A program made the translations under genes and the position numbers. A model generated the notes under the pieces. It was not told the DNA's origin. It searched no databases and saw only the letters and a program-made list of their open reading frames with translations. Shown piece by piece: positions 42,461 to 50,202 of a stretch of DNA of 64,000 nucleotides. The stretch lies in assembly GCF_014203425.1 (NCBI RefSeq), contig NZ_JACHJC010000001.1:4056001-4120000 (forward strand). The letters are read 5' to 3'. How positions within the stretch are numbered: position 1 is the first letter of the stretch; each line of letters starts with the position of its first letter. This stretch comes from Micromonospora echinospora. Its GTDB lineage: Bacteria > Actinomycetota > Actinomycetes > Mycobacteriales > Micromonosporaceae.

Positions 42461-42607
42461 ATGAGCAACGAGCCCACGCCACCCGAACCGCCCACCGCAG
42501 GAACGTCCCGGCTCGCCTTCAACGAGGACTGGGCCGCCACCGCCCTCGGCCTCGCGCTGCTGCTCCTGGTGCTGGCCGGCGCGATCCCCGCCGGGCTGGT
42601 GCCGTGA
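42461..42607 (+). CDS. 48-residue single-helix membrane protein, partner of the YeiH-like exporter
   Basis: The ORF reads MSNEPTPPEPPTAGTSRLAF and then a NEDWAATALGLALLLLVLAG membrane helix. The NEDW...GL sequence resembles the first helix found inside longer YeiH-family exporters, which the following gene lacks, so the transporter seems split in two. GGAG lies seven bases before the ATG. The stop shares a base with the exporter start (TGATG), ensuring equal synthesis. Confidence 0.7.
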   Translation: MSNEPTPPEPPTAGTSRLAFNEDWAATALGLALLLLVLAGAIPAGLVP

Positions 42608-43827
42608 TGGCCGCCGCCCCGGAACCCGCCGTCCGCAGCACCGCCGCCGGGCCGCCCGCGGCCTCCACCGCGGACGCCCCAGCCGCCGCCACCTCAGTGG
42701 ACCGACCGGACGGTGCGCCCTCGGACGCCCCACCCCGGGCCGACCTGCGCTCCGGCGCGTTCTGGGCCTGGACCGGCCTGGGTCTGCTGGTGGTGCTCGG
42801 TCTCGCCGCGCTCACCCGGTACCTCGAACAGAACGTGCCGGTCTGGGCCGAGGGCAGCGCGGTCGAGGACGTGGCCGGCGCCGTCGAGTACCCGGTCTAC
42901 GCGATCCTGCTCGGCCTGCTCGGCAATCTGATCGTCACCGTGACCGGGTTGCGGGACCGGATCTCCGCCGCGTTCCGTACCGAGTTCTTCATCAAGACCG
43001 GTCTGGTGCTGCTCGGCGCCTCGATCAACCTCGCCGTCATCGCGAGCGCCGCCGGACCCGCCATCGCCCAGGCGCTGCTGCTGATCAGCGGCGTGTTCCT
43101 GTTCACCTGGTGGCTGGCCGGGCGGTTCGGCCTGGACGAGAAGCTGCGGGCGCTGCTCGCCTCGGCGGTGTCGATCTGCGGAGTCAGCGCCGCCATCGCC
43201 GCCGCCGGTGCGGTACGGGCACGCCGGGAGCAGCTCGCGTACACGGCCAGCCTGGTCATCGCGTTCGCGCTGCCGTCGATCTTCCTGCTGCCGTGGCTGG
43301 CCGACGTGCTCGGCCTCTCCGACGCGGTCGCCGGCGCCTGGATCGGCGGCAACATCGACACCACCGCCGCCGTCACCGCTGCCGGCGCGCTCGCCGGTGA
43401 GGACGCGCTCCAGATCGCCAGCATCGTCAAGGTCACTCAGAACGCGCTGATGGGCGTGGTCGCGGTGGCTCTCACCGCGTACTTCGCGCTGCACGTGGAG
43501 CGCCGCCCGGACGCGCCGCGCCCCGGGCTCGGCGAGCTGTGGCGCCGGTTCCCGAAGTTCGTCCTCGGGTTCGTCGCCGCCTCGGTGATCGCCACCTGGT
43601 ACCTCGACGCGGCCGGCGCGGACGGCAAGGCCACCATGGCCGTCGTGACCGACCTGCGTGTCTGGTTCCTCATCCTGGCCTTCGTCAGCATCGGCCTGGA
43701 GGTCCGGGTGTCGTCGCTGCGGGAGGCCGGCTGGCGGCCGGTGGCCGTGTTCGGCGCCGCCACCGTGTTCAACCTCGTGCTCGCGCTCGGGTTGGCGTCG
43801 GTGCTGTTCCACGGCTTCACGGTCTGA
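42607..43827 (+). CDS. YeiH-family putative sulfate/anion exporter
   Basis: The 406-residue membrane protein has about ten spans after a Pro/Ala-rich N-terminal 40 residues. YPVYAILLGLLGNLIVTVTG, TEFFIKTGLVLLGASINLAV, SICGVSAAIAAAGAVRARRE and GNIDTTAAVTAAGALAGEDA fit the YeiH/UPF0324 family. Family members are predicted to export sulfate, sulfite or related anions. The usual N-terminal EDW helix is missing and is encoded by the preceding small gene. Confidence 0.85.
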   Translation: MAAAPEPAVRSTAAGPPAASTADAPAAATSVDRPDGAPSDAPPRADLRSGAFWAWTGLGLLVVLGLAALTRYLEQNVPVWAEGSAVEDVAGAVEYPVYAILLGLLGNLIVTVTGLRDRISAAFRTEFFIKTGLVLLGASINLAVIASAAGPAIAQALLLISGVFLFTWWLAGRFGLDEKLRALLASAVSICGVSAAIAAAGAVRARREQLAYTASLVIAFALPSIFLLPWLADVLGLSDAVAGAWIGGNIDTTAAVTAAGALAGEDALQIASIVKVTQNALMGVVAVALTAYFALHVERRPDAPRPGLGELWRRFPKFVLGFVAASVIATWYLDAAGADGKATMAVVTDLRVWFLILAFVSIGLEVRVSSLREAGWRPVAVFGAATVFNLVLALGLASVLFHGFTV

Positions 43828-43863
43828 CCGCCGTCCCGCCCCCGTACACGTTGGAGGAACGCC

Positions 43864-44403
43864 GTGCCCGAGCCCGCCGACACCCCGGTCGACGCCGACG
43901 CCGACGTCGACGCGCTGCGGACGCTGCTGCGCCACCAGGCCAGCACCGTCACAGTGGTCACCGCCGCCGGTCCGCCCGCGGCCGGGTTCACCGCCACCTC
44001 GTTCACCGCGGTGTCGCTGCGACCGCCGATCGTCTCGTTCTGCCTGGACCTGGGCTCGTCGAGCTGGCCGGTGGTGTCCCGGGCCCGGCACGTCGGTGTG
44101 CACCTGCTCGGGCACGGCCAGCACGAGGTGGCCCGGAGGTTCGCCACCAGCGGGATCGACAGGTTCGCCGGGCCGACCCGCTGGCGGCCCGGCCCGGAAG
44201 GGGTGCCGGCCCTCGACGACACACTGGCCTGGCTGCTGTGCCGGGTGGTGGACCGGGTCGTCGTCGGGGACCACGCGGTCGTGCTGGCCGAACCGGAACT
44301 GCTGCGGCACGCCGACGTGGGCTCGCCGTTGCTCTACCACCGGGGGCGGTACGCCGGCCTGGCCGACACGACCGACCCCGGCGACCGCCGCTCCGCCGCC
44401 TGA
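43864..44403 (+). CDS. flavin reductase-like FMN-binding protein
   Basis: The 179-residue protein has the flavin-reductase split barrel: LRTLLRHQASTVTVVTAAGP, PPAAGFTATSFTAVSLRPPI, VSFCLDLGSSSWPVV and HVGVHLLGHGQHEVARRF. Such proteins reduce FMN for a partner monooxygenase. GGAGG precedes the GTG. It follows the exporter by 36 bp on the same strand; a monooxygenase partner is not visible nearby. Confidence 0.85.
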   Translation: MPEPADTPVDADADVDALRTLLRHQASTVTVVTAAGPPAAGFTATSFTAVSLRPPIVSFCLDLGSSSWPVVSRARHVGVHLLGHGQHEVARRFATSGIDRFAGPTRWRPGPEGVPALDDTLAWLLCRVVDRVVVGDHAVVLAEPELLRHADVGSPLLYHRGRYAGLADTTDPGDRRSAA

Positions 44404-44436
44404 GCGCCGGGGACCGGGCGTCGCTATCGTGGCCGC

Positions 44437-44748
44437 GTGATCACCTGCGTCGTGCACTACACGATCGATCCCGCGCAGATCGAGGCGTTCGAGCGCTTCG
44501 CCCGCACCTGGATGCGGCTGGTGGCACGGCACGGCGGCGTGCACCACGGCTACTTCCTGCCCGCCGAGGGCGCCAGCGACCGGGCCGAGGCGCTGTTCAG
44601 CTTCGAGAGCCTGGCGGCGTACGAGCAGTACCGAGCCCTTTTCGGAGTGGACCCGGAGTTCGTCGCCGCCGACCGGATCCGTGAGGAGTCGGGCTGCGTC
44701 CTGCGGTACGAGCGCACCTTCATGCGCCCGCTCCTGCCCACCGACTGA
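44437..44748 (+). CDS. NIPSNAP family protein
   Basis: The 103-residue protein has the ferredoxin-like fold of NIPSNAP/Dabb-type domains: MITCVVHYTIDPAQIEAFER, RHGGVHHGYFLPAEG and FSFESLAAYEQYRALFGVDP. Function is unknown, possibly small-molecule binding. TATCGT (44425-44430) lies six bases before the GTG, so it has its own leaderless promoter. Confidence 0.82.
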   Translation: MITCVVHYTIDPAQIEAFERFARTWMRLVARHGGVHHGYFLPAEGASDRAEALFSFESLAAYEQYRALFGVDPEFVAADRIREESGCVLRYERTFMRPLLPTD

Positions 44749-44780
44749 CACCGGGCGCGCCGTCGTGGTGGGAGGCGCGG

Positions 44781-45791
44781 TCAACCGGTGCGCGGCGTGT
44801 CCGGGGCCTGTGCGGCGGCGGCGTAGCGGCGGGCCAGGCGGGCGAACGCCTCGCGTAGCTCCGGCGGACCGATCACCTCGATGTCGGCGTCGTAGCGGCC
44901 GAGCACGGCGGCCAGCCCGGGCCACGACCAGCCGCCCAGCACCAGCCGGCAGCGGTCCGGGCCCAGCTCCTCGACGATCCCGTCGCGGGTCCACCCGGAC
45001 ACCACACGGGCGGGCAGGTCGAGGATCACCTCGCCCCGGCAGGGCCAGTCACCCGGCCCGGTGGCGCCCTTGAACCGGCCGGCGACGTACGCGGCCACGT
45101 CCCCGCCGGGCAGCTCGCGGGGCGTGAACCGGGGGCCGGTGGGCGTACGCGGGCTGATCCGGTCGACCCGGAACGTGCGCCAGTCGTCGCGGTCGAGGTC
45201 CCAGGCGACGAGGTACCAGCGCCCACCCCAGGTGACCAGGTGGTGCGGCTGCACCCGGCGCGGTGGCCGATGCGGATCCGGTGGTGCGGTGGACACCGAC
45301 TCGTAGTCGAAGCGCAGCTCCTCGCGGGCGTGCACGGCGGCGCTCAACGTCATCAGCAGCGCCGGTTCCACCCGGTGCCGGGCGGGCGTGCCGGCGCGTT
45401 GCACGTCGATCACCCGCAGCCCGTCCACCCGGTGCCGCAGCCGCGCCGGCATCACCTGCCGTACCGTGGTCAGCGCCCGCGCGGCCGCCTCCTCGATGCC
45501 GGTCACGCCGCTGGCGGCGGTCTGCAACGCCACGGTGAGCGCGACCGCCTGCTCGTCGTCGAAGAGCAGCGGCGGCAGCTCGGAACCGGCGCCCAGCCGG
45601 TAGCCGCCGTCCGGCCCTTTGGCGCTCTCGATCGGGTAGCCCAGCTCGCGCAGCCGGTCGACGTCGCGGCGCACCGTACGCGGGCTGACCCGCAACCGTT
45701 CGGCGAGCAGCGATCCCGGCCAGTCCCGTCGCGCCTGCAACAGGGACAGCATCGAGAGCAGTCGGGCGGAAGTCTTCGGCACGACACGCAT
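44781..45791 (-). CDS. HTH/WYL-domain transcriptional regulator (YafY family)
   Basis: The 336-residue protein has an N-terminal HTH_11 domain (RLLSMLSLLQARRDWPGSLL, then VSPRTVRRDVDRLRELGYPI), a central WYL domain with WGGRWYLVAWDLDRDDWRTF, and a C-terminal WCX region. WYL regulators respond to nucleic acids or damage signals. It is divergent from the DinB-AlkZ operon and probably its regulator. The start is uncertain: ATG at 45791 is used, GTG at 45812 or 45782 are possible. Confidence 0.85.
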   Translation of the reverse strand: MRVVPKTSARLLSMLSLLQARRDWPGSLLAERLRVSPRTVRRDVDRLRELGYPIESAKGPDGGYRLGAGSELPPLLFDDEQAVALTVALQTAASGVTGIEEAAARALTTVRQVMPARLRHRVDGLRVIDVQRAGTPARHRVEPALLMTLSAAVHAREELRFDYESVSTAPPDPHRPPRRVQPHHLVTWGGRWYLVAWDLDRDDWRTFRVDRISPRTPTGPRFTPRELPGGDVAAYVAGRFKGATGPGDWPCRGEVILDLPARVVSGWTRDGIVEELGPDRCRLVLGGWSWPGLAAVLGRYDADIEVIGPPELREAFARLARRYAAAAQAPDTPRTG

Positions 45792-45871
45792 TCTGCCGGG
45801 AGAAGAGGACACTTCCTGACCGCTGTGCCTGCGAGGGTGGACCCGTACCCGATCAGGACCGGAAGGAACAG

Positions 45872-46456
45872 ATGACGATGACCGGCACCACCACGACCCC
45901 CACCACCCTGGACGCCGAGCGGGCCGACCTGCTGGCCGAGCTCGCCGAAGCCCGCAACATGCTGATCAACACGGTGCGCGGCCTCTCCGACGAGCAGGCC
46001 GGGCTGCGGCCGACCGCGAGCGCGCTCTGCCTGGGCGGCCTGATCAAACATGTGACGTCCACCGAGGAGAGCTGGCTGCGGTTCGTGGTCGAGGGCCCCT
46101 CGGCGATGTCCTTCGCCCTGCCCGAGGGCGTCACCTGGGAGGACTTCATGTCCGGCCAGGCCCGCGAGCTGCCGCAGTGGGCGATCGAGCGGGGCCGGGA
46201 CTTCCAGATGCTGCCCGAGGACACGCTGCCGGCCATCCTGGACCGGTACGCCCGCGTCGCCGCGCGTACCGAGGAGATCGTCGCCGGCGTCGAGGACCTG
46301 TCGGCGACGTGGCCGGTGCCGGACGCGCCGTGGAACGAGCCCGGTTCGGTCCGCAGCACCCGGCGCGTGCTGATCCACGTCATCGCCGAGACCACCCAGC
46401 ACGCCGGGCACGCGGACATCCTGCGCGAGAGCATCGACGGGCAGACCACCACCTGA
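45872..46456 (+). CDS. DinB/DUF664 family protein (mycothiol transferase-like)
   Basis: The 194-residue four-helix protein has the DinB histidine triad: histidine in GGLIKHVTSTEESWLRFVVE and two more in HVIAETTQHAGHADILRESI. Such proteins are metal-dependent thiol transferases, using mycothiol in actinobacteria, that detoxify reactive compounds. GGAAGGA precedes the ATG. The AlkZ-like gene follows seven bases after its stop. Confidence 0.87.
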   Translation: MTMTGTTTTPTTLDAERADLLAELAEARNMLINTVRGLSDEQAGLRPTASALCLGGLIKHVTSTEESWLRFVVEGPSAMSFALPEGVTWEDFMSGQARELPQWAIERGRDFQMLPEDTLPAILDRYARVAARTEEIVAGVEDLSATWPVPDAPWNEPGSVRSTRRVLIHVIAETTQHAGHADILRESIDGQTTT

Positions 46457-46463
46457 GCCGGCC

Positions 46464-47555
46464 GTGACAGTGCTCGACCAGCGCGCGCTCAACCGGGCGA
46501 CGCTCGCCCGGCAGATGCTGCTCGACCGCGCCGACCTGCCGGTGGCCGACGCGGTGGCGCACCTGTGCGGGTTGCAGGCCCAGGAGCCGCAGGAGCCGTA
46601 CGTCGGGCTCTGGTCGCGGCTGCGGGCCTTCGACCCGGCGGTCCTGTCGGACCTGCTGGTGCGCCGCCGCCTGGTGCGTACCCACCTGATGCGGCGCACC
46701 GTGCACCTGCTCGCGGCCGACGACGTGCTGGCCTGGCGGACCCGGCACGACGCGATGCTGCGCCAGCGGGTGCTGGGCGTCTACCGCGGCGAGTTCGACG
46801 GGGTCGACCTCGACGAACTCGCCGCGGCGGCGCGGGAGGTCCTGGCCGACGGCGAGCCCCGCACCAACGCGGAGATCGTGTCGGTGCTCGCCGCCCGCTG
46901 GCCGGACCCGGACCGACGGGCGCTCGGCGAGATCGTGCTCGCGCTGGTTCCGACCGTGCAGGCCCCGCCGCGCGGACTGTGGCGGACCACGGCCGGCGTC
47001 CGTACCGTCGCGCTGGCCCGGTGGCTGGGCAGCGACGCCGACCCGGCCGGGCCGGACGGCGACGACCCGCCCGGGCGGGCGCTGGTGCGGCGCTACCTGG
47101 CCGCGTTCGGCCCCGCCGCGTCGGCGGACCTGCGCGCCTGGTGCGGGCTCGCCGGGCTGCCCGCGGCGGTCGCCGCGGTCCGCGACGAGCTGGTGGCCTT
47201 CCGGGACGCGCGGGGGCGGACCCTGTTGGACCTACCGGGCGCGCCCCGGCCCGACCCGGACACGCCCGCGCCGATACGGTTCCTGCCCGCCTTCGACAAC
47301 GCCGTGCTCGGCTACCACGACCGCAGCCGGATCATCGACGACGCCCACCGCAACCTCTCCGTGGCCGGGGCCCGGTTCGTGCTCGTCGACGGCCGGGTCG
47401 CCGCCACCTGGACGGTCGATGAGGGCGTCGTGGTGGTCACGCCGCTGCGCGCGTTCACCCGCGCCGAGCGCACGGCCGCCGCCGAGGAGGGCGCCGCGCT
47501 GGCGTCGTTCCTGTCCGAGGGGGAGAACCATCGGGTACGCGTCGCCGCTGGCTGA
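46464..47555 (+). CDS. AlkZ/YcaQ-like winged-helix DNA glycosylase family protein
   Basis: The 363-residue protein belongs to the HTH_42 (AlkZ/AlkX) family. The catalytic Q-x-Q motif is present in HLCGLQAQEPQEPYVGLWSR, followed by RRLVRTHLMRRTVHLLAADD, GRALVRRYLAAFGPAASADL and IRFLPAFDNAVLGYHDRSRI. These glycosylases unhook DNA crosslinks or remove bulky alkyl adducts. It shares an operon with the DinB protein, so the pair probably protects against a DNA-alkylating compound. Confidence 0.85.
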   Translation: MTVLDQRALNRATLARQMLLDRADLPVADAVAHLCGLQAQEPQEPYVGLWSRLRAFDPAVLSDLLVRRRLVRTHLMRRTVHLLAADDVLAWRTRHDAMLRQRVLGVYRGEFDGVDLDELAAAAREVLADGEPRTNAEIVSVLAARWPDPDRRALGEIVLALVPTVQAPPRGLWRTTAGVRTVALARWLGSDADPAGPDGDDPPGRALVRRYLAAFGPAASADLRAWCGLAGLPAAVAAVRDELVAFRDARGRTLLDLPGAPRPDPDTPAPIRFLPAFDNAVLGYHDRSRIIDDAHRNLSVAGARFVLVDGRVAATWTVDEGVVVVTPLRAFTRAERTAAAEEGAALASFLSEGENHRVRVAAG

Positions 47556-47563
47556 GCCGCACG

Positions 47564-48772
47564 TCAGGCGCGTACCGCGCGGCCCATCCGGGTGACCGCC
47601 TCGGTGAGCACGGCGGGGGAGGTGGCGAAGTTGAGCCGCACGAACCCGGCGCCGCCGGAGCCGAAGACGTGCCCGGAACTGAGCGCCACCCGGGCCCGGT
47701 CGAGGAACATCCGCGCCGGACCGGCCAGGTCGCTCGCCACCCCCGGTCCGTCGCCCGCCTCCGTGGGCACGCCGAGGTCGCGGCAGTCCAGCCAGGCCAG
47801 GTACGTGCCCTCGGGCGGCCGCCACGACACCGTGGGCAGGTGCTCGGCCAGCAGCGACCCGAGCAGCGCCCGGTTGGCGTCCAGGCCGTCGAGCAGCCGG
47901 TCCAGCCACGGCCCGCCGGCCCGGAACGCGGCGGTGTGCGCGAGCACCCCGAGGTGACTGGGACCGTGGCTGACCTCCTCCGGCATCCGGGCCAGGTCGT
48001 CCGCCGCGTCCGGCCCGGCGACCGCCAGCGCCGCCTTGAGCCCGGCCAGGTTCCACGCCTTGGACGCCGACACCAGCGCGAACGCGTTCTCCGCGCCCGG
48101 CACCGTCAGGTACGGGGTGAACCGCGCGCCGGGCAGCGCCAGCGGCGAGTGGATCTCGTCGGCCACCACCCGTACGCCGTGCCGGGCGGCCAGCGCGGCG
48201 ACTGTGGCCAGCTCGTCGGGCCGGTGCACCACACCGGTCGGGTTGTGCGGGTTGCAGAGCAGGAACGCCGGCCGGTCGCCGATCGCGCGGGCACGCCGGA
48301 ACGCCTCCTCCAGCGCGGCCGGGTCGACCCGCAGGTCCGCCCCGAGCGGCGCCTCGAGGACCTGCCGCCCGGCGTTGGTGACGAACGCGTAGAACGGCGG
48401 GTAGACCGGGGGAGTGACCACCACCGCGTCACCAGGGCCGGTGACCAGGCGCAGCACCTCGACAGTGCCCATCATGACGTCTGGCACGAGCGTGGTGCGG
48501 CCGACCGGGAAGTCGGCCCAGCCCCAGCGCCGCGCGGCGAAGCCGCCGACCGCCTCGGCGTACGCGGTGCCGTACGAGTAGCCGGTGTCGCCCAGCTCGA
48601 CCGCCCGGCGCAGCGCCTCGGCGACCGGCGGCGCCAGCGGCACGTCCTGCTCGGCGACCCACAGCGGCAGCACGTCCGGCGGGTACAGCCGCCACTTCAC
48701 GCTGGTGCGCCGCCGGAGCTGGTCGAGCGTGAGCTGGGTGAGCGGGTTGCCGTCGTCGGCGGAAACGACCAT
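47564..48772 (-). CDS. MalY/PatB-type PLP-dependent C-S lyase/aminotransferase
   Basis: The 402-residue fold-type I enzyme has [20 protein letters not shown] at the start (MalY/PatB hallmark), [31 protein letters not shown] and the PLP lysine in [12 protein letters not shown]. These enzymes cleave cystathionine or cysteine conjugates. I choose the ATG at 48772 because TAGGGT (48780-48785) sits seven bases before it; a GTG at 48781 would lie inside that box. It faces the GNAT gene head to head. Confidence 0.9.
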   Translation of the reverse strand: MVVSADDGNPLTQLTLDQLRRRTSVKWRLYPPDVLPLWVAEQDVPLAPPVAEALRRAVELGDTGYSYGTAYAEAVGGFAARRWGWADFPVGRTTLVPDVMMGTVEVLRLVTGPGDAVVVTPPVYPPFYAFVTNAGRQVLEAPLGADLRVDPAALEEAFRRARAIGDRPAFLLCNPHNPTGVVHRPDELATVAALAARHGVRVVADEIHSPLALPGARFTPYLTVPGAENAFALVSASKAWNLAGLKAALAVAGPDAADDLARMPEEVSHGPSHLGVLAHTAAFRAGGPWLDRLLDGLDANRALLGSLLAEHLPTVSWRPPEGTYLAWLDCRDLGVPTEAGDGPGVASDLAGPARMFLDRARVALSSGHVFGSGGAGFVRLNFATSPAVLTEAVTRMGRAVRA

Positions 48773-48779
48773 GCGGTCC

Positions 48780-48800
48780 ACCCTAGGCGCGGCCTACCAT
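48780..48800. promoter_or_regulatory. back-to-back leaderless promoters in 34 bp
   Basis: Leftward TAGGGT occupies 48780-48785 and rightward TACCAT 48795-48800, each six to seven bases from its own start codon (48772 and 48807). The two -10 boxes are nine bases apart, so each polymerase footprint covers the other promoter and the two genes should compete. Confidence 0.65.
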
Positions 48801-48806
48801 CGCCCG

Positions 48807-49361
48807 ATGGCCCACCCGGCGTACCCGCTGCGCACACCCCGGCTGCTGCTGCGCCCGGTCACGCTCGACGACCTCGACGACGTGTACGCCTGGCAGCGCC
48901 GCCCGGACGTGGTCCGCTGGATGCTCGGAGCCTGGCCGCGTACCCGGGAGGAGTCGCGGTTGTCGGTCGCGGCGATGGCGGCGGAGGACGCGCTGCGCGC
49001 GGAGGGCGACTGCCTGACGCTCGCCGTGGTCAGCGACGCGCGGGTCATCGGCGCTGTCGAGCTGGTCTGGCGCAGCGCGGCGGACCGCACCGCCGAGCTG
49101 GGGTACGTCTTCCACCCCGATCACGGCGGCCGAGGGCTGGCCACGGAGGCGGCCGGCGCGCTCCTGGACTGGGGTTTCGGCGAGTTCGGGCTGCACCGGG
49201 TGATGGCCCGCTGCCACGCTGACAACGAGCCCTCGGCGCGCCTGATGGCCCGGCTCGGAATGCGTCGGGAGGCGCGGCACGTGCGCAGCTACCTGTTCCG
49301 CGGCGAGTGGGCCGACCAGCTCGTCTACGCGATCCTGGCCGACGAGTGGCGTCGCCGCTGA
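48807..49361 (+). CDS. GNAT N-acetyltransferase (RimJ/RimL-like)
   Basis: The 184-residue protein has the GNAT fold: LRTPRLLLRPVTLDDLDDVY at the start, ELGYVFHPDHGGRGLATEAA for acetyl-CoA binding and NEPSARLMARLGMRREARHV at the end. It acetylates an amine on a protein N-terminus, antibiotic or metabolite; which cannot be told. It is leaderless. Confidence 0.9.
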   Translation: MAHPAYPLRTPRLLLRPVTLDDLDDVYAWQRRPDVVRWMLGAWPRTREESRLSVAAMAAEDALRAEGDCLTLAVVSDARVIGAVELVWRSAADRTAELGYVFHPDHGGRGLATEAAGALLDWGFGEFGLHRVMARCHADNEPSARLMARLGMRREARHVRSYLFRGEWADQLVYAILADEWRRR

Positions 49362-49370
49362 GCCGCCGGA

Positions 49371-50195
49371 TCAGGAGACGGCGACCGGGTCGCCGACGCG
49401 GATCTCGCCGGTGGTCACCGGGACCAGCCGGATGCCGAACCAGGTCTTGCCGTCGTGGCGCCGGTGCCGGGCCAGCGTGCGGATCGGCTCGTTCCCGCTG
49501 GCGAGCGTCTCCGGGTCGATGAGCGTCACCGAGCAGCGGTCGCAGCGCTCGGAGACCCGGAAGTCGACGGCGCCGATCCGCACATGCGTCCAACCGTCCT
49601 CGGCGAACGGCTCGAACGGCCCGTCGAGCACCACCGTCGGCCGGAACCGGGCCATCGCCAGCGGCTCCGGGGCCGGCTCGCCGCGCTCCAGCGCGCCCTC
49701 GACGATCCAGTCCCGCAGCCGCCGCAGCGACGGCGCCGTGGTGAGCAGCAGCGGCCCGGCGTCGGAGAGGTTCAGCGGATCACCGGGCCCACCGCCGTGC
49801 TCGGCCGACATCGGCCGGCGGCGCGGATCGTCCAGCCAGGCCAGCCGTACGGGCCGGCCCAGCCGCGCGGAGAGCCAGTCGTGCGCCTCGTCGGCGGCGA
49901 GGCGGACCGTGTCCAGCCGGGACACGTCGGTGGCGACCGGCGGCCCGTCGACCGGTTCGGTGACTGTCAGCGACGACCCGTCGCGGGCGGTGAGCGCGAT
50001 CGATCCAGGACCGAGGGCGGCGGTCAGGCCGAGCAGCGCCGGCAGGGCGGTCGAGCCCAGTTTGCCGCCGTCGGGGCGCAGCACCAGCCAGCGGCGGTCG
50101 TGACGCAACCCCCACGGCTCCACCTCGGCCCGGTCGACATCGACGCCGCCGAGGGACTTGACCGGACGCAGGTGGATCGAGGCCAGACGCGTCAT
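49371..50195 (-). CDS. MOSC domain-containing protein (molybdenum cofactor-related)
   Basis: The 274-residue protein has an N-terminal MOSC_N beta domain (LASIHLRPVKSLGGVDVDRA, RHDRRWLVLRPDG) and a C-terminal MOSC domain with the conserved cysteine in SERCDRCSVTLIDPETL, then EPIRTLARHRRHDGKTWFGI. Relatives (mARC, YcbX) carry the molybdenum cofactor and reduce N-hydroxylated compounds. It is followed seven bases on by the acyl-CoA dehydrogenase gene on the same strand. Confidence 0.88.
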   Translation of the reverse strand: MTRLASIHLRPVKSLGGVDVDRAEVEPWGLRHDRRWLVLRPDGGKLGSTALPALLGLTAALGPGSIALTARDGSSLTVTEPVDGPPVATDVSRLDTVRLAADEAHDWLSARLGRPVRLAWLDDPRRRPMSAEHGGGPGDPLNLSDAGPLLLTTAPSLRRLRDWIVEGALERGEPAPEPLAMARFRPTVVLDGPFEPFAEDGWTHVRIGAVDFRVSERCDRCSVTLIDPETLASGNEPIRTLARHRRHDGKTWFGIRLVPVTTGEIRVGDPVAVS

Positions 50196-50202
50196 CGCCC
50201 GC

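Noticed and set aside
42694..44994. 766-codon leftward frame opposite the exporter and reductase genes
   Set aside because: Shadow frame rich in Arg, Gly and Gln across three real genes.
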